From the NCBI GenBank assembly GCA_023662705.1, contig JAMPIM010000035.1:1-17685 (forward strand): a stretch of 17,685 nucleotides of DNA, given 5' to 3'. Positions 14,190-17,685 of this stretch are shown in pieces (position 1 is the stretch's first letter; every line of letters starts with the position of its first letter). A program made the translations under genes and the position numbers. The notes beneath the pieces were generated by a model, which was not told where the DNA came from, did no database searches, and saw only the letters and a program-made list of their open reading frames with translations. This DNA is from Candidatus Gastranaerophilales bacterium (GTDB lineage: Bacteria; Cyanobacteriota; Vampirovibrionia; Gastranaerophilales; Gastranaerophilaceae).

Positions 14190-14209
14190 CCTTATTTATA
14201 TAAAGTAAT
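14190..14209 (-). promoter_or_regulatory. Shared upstream element, copy 3 (diverged)
   Basis: TTACTTTATATAAATAAGG on the minus strand is a diverged version of copies 1 and 2, again just before an amidase start and preceded by GGCAATT. Confidence 0.45.
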
Positions 14210-14228
14210 TTTGTTCAAAAAAATTGCC

Positions 14229-14711
14229 TTACCAATTTTGGGCGCCAAAGGGCTCGTATTTTTTAATATAGTTTTTATGGGAGTTAATAATTTTTTGGTA
14301 ACTGTTTTTTTCTTTTGGATTTGATAATATTTGAGCTTCGTAATGAATAATTTCTTCTTTTAATTTTCTGATTTTTTGTTTAAGAGCTTCACTTTTGAGG
14401 AAAATTTCTCCGTTATATCCGCATTCATCAGGGATAAGTGCAAGAGCAGAGTTTGGGAAGTTTTTACAATATTCTGGCATGTTTTGCTTTGAGCATCTGT
14501 TATTTTGTAAATATTTGCAGGTATAAAAAATAGCTTGCGGAAAAATATTTTGAACTTTGTTTACGTAATCTTCGTTTATATTTATAGCCGCTGATAATTC
14601 TATCGGGTTGAAAAAATCTTCGACAGGCTGAAACCCATCTCGTATAATGTTGCCGTTGCAAGCAGGTATTAATTTGCAGCAAAGCCCGCAATGATTACAA
14701 AAATTACTCAT
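14229..14711 (-). CDS. YkgJ-family cysteine-cluster (Zn/Fe-chelating) protein
   Basis: About 160 residues. The N-terminus CNHCGLCCK (C5, C8, C11, C12) and later cysteines (YTCKYLQNNRCS, PEYCKNFP) form the CxxCxxCC...C...C...PxxCxxFP pattern of the YkgJ/UPF0153 family, thought to bind zinc or an iron-sulfur cluster. A Lys/Glu-rich helical C-terminal region follows (~110-150). The biochemical role of the family is not established. I choose the ATG at 14711. An in-frame ATG at 14726 exists, but its following codons spell TATAAT exactly 6 nt before 14711 and there is no ribosome site, so the mRNA is probably leaderless. The gene lies 52 nt upstream of amidase paralog 3 on the same strand, so it may be linked to that cluster. 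Confidence 0.82.
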   Translation of the reverse strand: MSNFCNHCGLCCKLIPACNGNIIRDGFQPVEDFFNPIELSAAININEDYVNKVQNIFPQAIFYTCKYLQNNRCSKQNMPEYCKNFPNSALALIPDECGYNGEIFLKSEALKQKIRKLKEEIIHYEAQILSNPKEKNSYQKIINSHKNYIKKYEPFGAQNW

Positions 14712-14717
14712 AATTAT

Positions 14718-14723
14718 ATTATA
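14718..14723 (-). promoter_or_regulatory. -10 box of the YkgJ-like gene, leaderless
   Basis: A perfect TATAAT on the minus strand, then ATAATT (6 nt), then the ATG at 14711. The -35 region is weak (TTTCTG at 14741-14746, 17-bp spacer). Confidence 0.55.
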
Positions 14724-14799
14724 CATAATTTATAGGATTACAGAAAGAAAAAAATAAGATAGTATATGGTTAGATAATTGTAAATAAGGAGAGATAAAA

Positions 14800-15183
14800 A
14801 TGAAAAAGATACTTACTGTTCTTGGTTTGGCTTTGATTGTAAACAGTGCAGCTTATGCTGACGGAAATGCTTTTACACCGTTGAACTTTAATGATACCGC
14901 ATATAAGACAAATACCGTTACTACTCAATCAGCTAATGTTATTTCCGATACGGAAGCTGTAGGCAACGGAAATATTCAAAACGCTATTTCTCAATTGGAA
15001 AATGCGCAGGTTGATATTAGAAATGATTTGTTAAACTGTAAAACAAAGTATGCGGATGTAGATGCTCAGTATAAACTGATTAAGGCAGAGAGAACCGCTT
15101 TAAAGAAACAGACAAAAGCAGTTGAAAAACGCATTAAAGAAATTGATAAGGCAAAAGAAAAAATCAGAAAAAATATGTTATAA
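14800..15183 (+). CDS. Secreted coiled-coil protein, unknown
   Basis: A 127-residue protein with a signal peptide (MKK, hydrophobic to ~17, cleavage after AYA at 20). The mature N-terminal part (21-57) is Thr/Asn/Ser-rich and probably unstructured. From ~58 to the end it is a continuous charged helix with heptad-like spacing (INAISQLENAQ-like start, then KAERTALKKQTKAVEKRIKE), very Lys-rich near the C-terminus. There is a single Cys in the mature chain. It is likely a small periplasmic coiled-coil protein that self-associates or binds the envelope. A strong AAGGAGA site lies 7-8 nt before the ATG and a strong terminator follows, so it is probably monocistronic. I do not recognise a family. 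Confidence 0.72.
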   Translation: MKKILTVLGLALIVNSAAYADGNAFTPLNFNDTAYKTNTVTTQSANVISDTEAVGNGNIQNAISQLENAQVDIRNDLLNCKTKYADVDAQYKLIKAERTALKKQTKAVEKRIKEIDKAKEKIRKNML

Positions 15184-15184
15184 G

Positions 15185-15210
15185 AAAAAGAGGCTTTAAG
15201 CCTCTTTTTT
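15185..15210. terminator. Bidirectional Rho-independent terminator
   Basis: AAAAAGAGGC (15185-15194), loop TTTAA, GCCTCTTTTTT (15200-15210). It follows the coiled-coil gene stop by 1 nt and overlaps the stop codon of the convergent gene. T-runs on both strands allow it to end both transcripts. Confidence 0.9.
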
Positions 15211-15532
15211 AGTTTCTGTCTTCCTGTTGGAAAATTTGCGGTGCACCAGTTTGATTGCAGACTCCAAATTGGCAGCTTGAATTGTAGCTGAAATCATTTT
15301 GGACTTGTCTGAAATTTCTGAGCTCTGTTTGCGGAGCATTGACTTTTGCAGGATTAAGTCTTGCTTCCGGAGTACCCGAGAACTCTTTAATTCCTGATTT
15401 TGGAGCGTATGTTTGTTGAAAAGGCTGTCTGCTGAATTGTGCAATACAAGCTGCTCCGTCACCATCAATCGGACAGGTTGCAAACGCGGGGATGGAGGTT
15501 AACATGAACGATAAAATTAATAACTTTTTCAT
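15209..15532 (-). CDS. Small secreted four-cysteine protein, unknown
   Basis: A 107-residue protein. The signal peptide is MKKLLILSFMLTSIPAFA with cleavage after residue 18. The mature chain starts TCPIDGDGAAC and has four cysteines in two pairs (C20/C29 and C87/C92), suggesting two disulfides in the periplasm or outside the cell. The middle (about 31-85) is Gln/Pro/Asn/Phe-rich with few hydrophobic clusters and looks flexible. CPIDGDGAAC has a calcium-loop-like DGDG, but one DxDG alone is not evidence of calcium binding. AAGGAGA lies about 9 nt upstream of the ATG. It is divergent from the serine hydrolase at 15696. An AAGGCAATTA stretch upstream resembles the region before the amidase paralogs. 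Confidence 0.68.
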   Translation of the reverse strand: MKKLLILSFMLTSIPAFATCPIDGDGAACIAQFSRQPFQQTYAPKSGIKEFSGTPEARLNPAKVNAPQTELRNFRQVQNDFSYNSSCQFGVCNQTGAPQIFQQEDRN

Positions 15533-15695
15533 ATCGGGATTTCTCCTTTCATGATTATTGTAATTGCCTTTGTGGAGTTTTCATTAGAAAAATTAACTAG
15601 GTAATTAAAGCACCATTCCCCATCTACATTAAATGAAGGATTTGTAAAGTTTTGTAAAATGATAACATAAATTTGAAGGGTGACGGAGGGTTATT

Positions 15696-16889
15696 TTGTA
15701 CGCTTACAGAGAGCAGACTCAGGTTAGACCATTACATGCGGTTCCTCAGAGGAGGAAGCCTGTTTCTCGTGTTGTGCGTAAAAAAAAGGTAAAGAAACAA
15801 AATCCTTTGGCATGGTTATTTAGAACCACGCTTTTGTTATCATTCTTATCTGTTTTTATAGTATTTGTTCATCCGACAGCATATAATTCTTTGATAAGAC
15901 AAGTGTTTTTCCCAACGAATCTTTCTACTACAACAGGTTTTGAAAATACTATGAAAACGGAAAATCCTTGTTATAGAACCAATGTAGATTTGTATCGTAT
16001 GGCAAATCCGATTACAAATTATCTTCATAATGATATGTTTAATAACGAGTTATTATTGACTCCAACCCTTCAAAAATCACATAGTGAAGTTACCACTATG
16101 TATCACACAACAGAAATTGCTTCGTTGAAACAGCAATTGAACGGTCTAATGGCTCAATATCCTGCAATAAAACCTTCAATTTATGTGTGGGAATATGAGC
16201 AGGGACAATATATTGATGTTAATGCCAATGAACTTTATCCATCAGCAAGTATTATTAAACTTCCTGTTCTTGTAAGAATGTTTAAGTCTATTGAAGCCGG
16301 ACAATTTAAGCTAAATGATGAAATGAAAATGATTGAACAATATCGTTCATCGGGTTCGGGAAATCTTCAATATTCTCAAGCTGGGAATAATTATACAATG
16401 GATTATTTGGCGAAGATTATGATTCAGGATTCTGATAATACATCAACCAATATGATTATGGCTAAGATGGGCGGTATGGATGATGTTAATATCGGTTTAA
16501 GAGATTGGGGAATTTCAAAAACTTATGTCAGAACCTGGCTTCCCGATTTAAAAGGTACAAACAAAACTACTGCTTATGATATTGCAAAAATTCTTTATAA
16601 CCTTGATAATCCTGGGTTTTTAACAATTAATTCCAGAGAATCAATTATTGATTATATGAGTCATGTTAAAAACGATCGTTTGATTCAAGCAGGATTAGGC
16701 GAAGGTGCTTTGTTTATTCATAAAACAGGTGATATCGGAACTATGCTTGGTGATGCAGGGATTGTTTATGCTCCAAACGGTAAAAAATATATTGTTGTAA
16801 TTCTAGCAATGCGCCCGCATAACTCTTATCAGGGAAAAGAGTTTATTGTAAAGGCTTCTGAAATGATTTACAAAGCGATAGCAGGTTAG
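15696..16889 (+). CDS. Membrane-anchored class-A beta-lactamase-like serine hydrolase
   Basis: A 397-residue protein. The N-terminus is strongly basic (RRKPVSRVVRKKKVKK, 19-34), then one TM helix (~40-60) places the rest in the periplasm. The C-terminal ~230 residues carry the penicillin-binding fold motifs: S185-I-I-K188 (nucleophile and base), S246-D247-N248 and K343-T344-G345. The omega-loop segment WLPDLKGTNKTTA (281-293) lacks the Glu of ExxxN that class A enzymes use for deacylation. A cell-wall peptidase or penicillin-binding role is therefore as likely as true beta-lactam hydrolysis. The start is TTG at 15696, chosen because GGAGGG (15685-15690) is 5 nt upstream; no ATG fits before the basic segment. 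It overlaps the end of mscL by 4 nt, tail to tail. Confidence 0.85.
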   Translation: MYAYREQTQVRPLHAVPQRRKPVSRVVRKKKVKKQNPLAWLFRTTLLLSFLSVFIVFVHPTAYNSLIRQVFFPTNLSTTTGFENTMKTENPCYRTNVDLYRMANPITNYLHNDMFNNELLLTPTLQKSHSEVTTMYHTTEIASLKQQLNGLMAQYPAIKPSIYVWEYEQGQYIDVNANELYPSASIIKLPVLVRMFKSIEAGQFKLNDEMKMIEQYRSSGSGNLQYSQAGNNYTMDYLAKIMIQDSDNTSTNMIMAKMGGMDDVNIGLRDWGISKTYVRTWLPDLKGTNKTTAYDIAKILYNLDNPGFLTINSRESIIDYMSHVKNDRLIQAGLGEGALFIHKTGDIGTMLGDAGIVYAPNGKKYIVVILAMRPHNSYQGKEFIVKASEMIYKAIAG

Positions 16890-17347
16890 AGTTCGGAAGT
16901 ACAATTTGGGCATCTTGTTGCTTGAATAGGAATACAGGTATAGCAATAAGGGCATTCTTTTGTAGTAGCAACTTCTTCAGCTGCTTCTTTTTTACACATC
17001 TTGTCTTTTAGTGTGTTTATTGCTTTTATTACAGCAAAAATTGCGCAGGCAACAATTAAGAAGCTTATTATTGTATTAATAAATGCACCATAATTTATTG
17101 TTACCGCACCTGCTGCTTTTGCTGCGTCTAAAGACGGATAGCTTGTACCGTGAGGATAAATTTGAAAATAAAGGTTTGAAAAATCAACCTTGCCTAATAT
17201 TAGACCAATTGGCGGCATAATAATATCTTTTACAAGAGAATCAACGATTTTCCCGAATGCAGCACCGATGATTATACCGACAGCCATATCCATAACATTT
17301 CCGCGAAGAATGAATTCTTTTAATTCATTGCCAATATTTTTGAACAT
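16886..17347 (-). CDS. mscL: Large-conductance mechanosensitive channel with C-terminal zinc ribbon
   Basis: A 153-residue MscL, the homopentameric inner-membrane valve that opens under hypo-osmotic tension. The N-terminal helix and TM1 read FKNIGNELKEFILRGNVMDM then AVGIIIGAAFGKIVDSLVKD, with IIMPPIGLI at 42-50. TM2 covers ~88-110 (FINTIISFLIVACAIFAVIK). The C-terminus replaces the usual helical bundle tail with CPYC...CPNC (C132, C135, C146, C149), a zinc ribbon. An open frame extends upstream to 17410, but I start at the ATG at 17347: AAAGGAG is 7 nt away and the family N-terminus begins with MFKE-like sequence. It is divergent from fusA. Confidence 0.95.
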   Translation of the reverse strand: MFKNIGNELKEFILRGNVMDMAVGIIIGAAFGKIVDSLVKDIIMPPIGLILGKVDFSNLYFQIYPHGTSYPSLDAAKAAGAVTINYGAFINTIISFLIVACAIFAVIKAINTLKDKMCKKEAAEEVATTKECPYCYTCIPIQATRCPNCTSEL

Positions 17348-17366
17348 AACAAACTCCTTTTGTTTA

Positions 17367-17394
17367 ATTGTAACATAATAATAATGCTCATCAA
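17367..17394 (-). promoter_or_regulatory. mscL promoter (extended -10)
   Basis: On the minus strand TTGATG (17389-17394), a 16-bp spacer and TACAAT (17367-17372) with the TGT extension. The leader is about 14 nt and contains AAAGGAG. Confidence 0.55.
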
Positions 17395-17449
17395 TGCCCC
17401 CCTTGTGCATGTTTTTTGTTTGTGGGAAGATGATTCTAACTGGTAACAG

Positions 17450-17455
17450 TATAAA
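17450..17455 (+). promoter_or_regulatory. Possible fusA -10 box
   Basis: TATAAA lies 30 nt before the fusA ATG, and AAGGGAA (17474-17480) is its ribosome site. No -35 is evident, so this is tentative. Confidence 0.35.
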
Positions 17456-17485
17456 TAGTAGTAGTAAAAATATAAGGGAAAAACA

Positions 17486-17685
17486 ATGGCTAGAAAAACT
17501 CCATTAGAAAAAATCAGAAATATTGGTATTGCTGCTCACATCGACGCAGGTAAAACCACTACAACTGAACGTATCCTGTTCTATACAGGTAAAACCCACA
17601 AAATTGGTGAAACTCACGATGGTGCAGCTGTAACCGACTTTATGGAACAAGAAAAAGAACGTGGTATCACAATCCAATCAGCAGC
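17486..17685 (+). CDS. fusA: Elongation factor G, 5' part (runs off the window)
   Basis: The first ~66 codons of a translational GTPase that drives ribosomal translocation. The G1 loop AHIDAGKTTTTERILFYTG is canonical for EF-G. G2/switch I region residues follow (GETHDGAAVTDFMEQEKERG, then ITIQSAA). The opening TPLEKIRNIGIAAHIDAGK and the AVTDxMEQE segment resemble the cyanobacterial form more than the proteobacterial one (from memory, not an alignment). The gene is cut by the window end. It is not preceded by rpsL-rpsG as in the usual str operon; the divergent neighbour is mscL. A second, paralogous EF-G cannot be excluded from the N-terminus alone. Confidence 0.95.
   Translation, partial: MARKTPLEKIRNIGIAAHIDAGKTTTTERILFYTGKTHKIGETHDGAAVTDFMEQEKERGITIQSA

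Noticed and set aside
15209..15532. DGDG in the four-cysteine protein as a calcium-binding or dockerin motif
   Set aside because: A single short match without a paired loop or helix; too weak to claim.
15696..16889. Calling this an antibiotic-resistance beta-lactamase
   Set aside because: The deacylating Glu is not visible and the anchor and basic tail fit a cell-wall enzyme; only the fold can be claimed.
17348..17410. The 21-residue N-terminal extension of mscL from an ATG at 17410
   Set aside because: It runs across the ribosome site and the extended -10 promoter, and the MscL family starts at the ATG at 17347.

Overview
The window is AT-rich DNA from a diderm (Gram-negative-type) bacterium. 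I infer a non-photosynthetic member of the cyanobacterial lineage (Gastranaerophilales/Melainabacteria-like). The grounds are an EF-G N-terminus close to the cyanobacterial form, kdsA (Kdo synthesis for LPS), an OprP/O-like porin, a WalK/NblS-type sensor kinase and many small secreted or TPR proteins. This is inference; no rRNA or other decisive marker is present. I see no mobile element, CRISPR array or rRNA, and no stretch over 300 bases lacks a gene.

Layout. 25-297: small zinc-ribbon protein (+), whose terminator hairpin lies inside the 3' end of the convergent GH3 glycosidase nagZ (306-1247, -). 1322-2703 (+): secreted TPR-like protein, P-loop ATPase and a 54-residue CsbD/LEA-like stress protein, closed by a strong bidirectional terminator. 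2838-6362 (-): an apparent operon read as 2-hydroxyacyl-CoA dehydratase-type activase, kdsA, aroA, tRNA-Leu(CAG), small membrane protein. The activase and kdsA are 9 nt apart, kdsA and aroA overlap, and the tRNA starts 6 nt after the aroA stop. 6443-8859 (+): a large periplasmic TPR protein coupled through TAATG to a small lipoprotein. 8958-10838 (-): sensor histidine kinase, divergent from an outer-membrane porin (10890-11993, +).

11994-14711 (-) is the most unusual part. Three paralogous proteins share an almost uncharged, Phe/Asn-rich N-terminal region, a DTFxR[T/S] junction and a C-terminal CHAP/NlpC-like cysteine amidase domain. The domain is of two different kinds in the three proteins, and all three genes share an upstream promoter-like element. 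A YkgJ-type cysteine-cluster protein lies just upstream. The arrangement (common leader, variable cell-wall-hydrolase 'warhead', no Sec signal) resembles a polymorphic effector or self-assembling lysin family and is the best candidate for something undescribed.

14800-15532: two small secreted proteins, convergent on a shared terminator. 15696-16889 (+): membrane-anchored class-A beta-lactamase-like serine hydrolase with a TTG start. 16886-17347 (-): MscL with a C-terminal zinc ribbon. 17486-end (+): 5' end of fusA.

Regulatory grammar. Several promoters are extended -10 boxes (TGNTANAAT). Four genes (nagZ, the kinase, the porin and the YkgJ-like gene) show a TATRAT hexamer exactly 6 nt before their ATG and no Shine-Dalgarno, which predicts leaderless mRNAs. 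The kinase and porin share a 51-bp intergenic region with two such promoters back to back. The other genes carry ordinary AGGAG-type sites.
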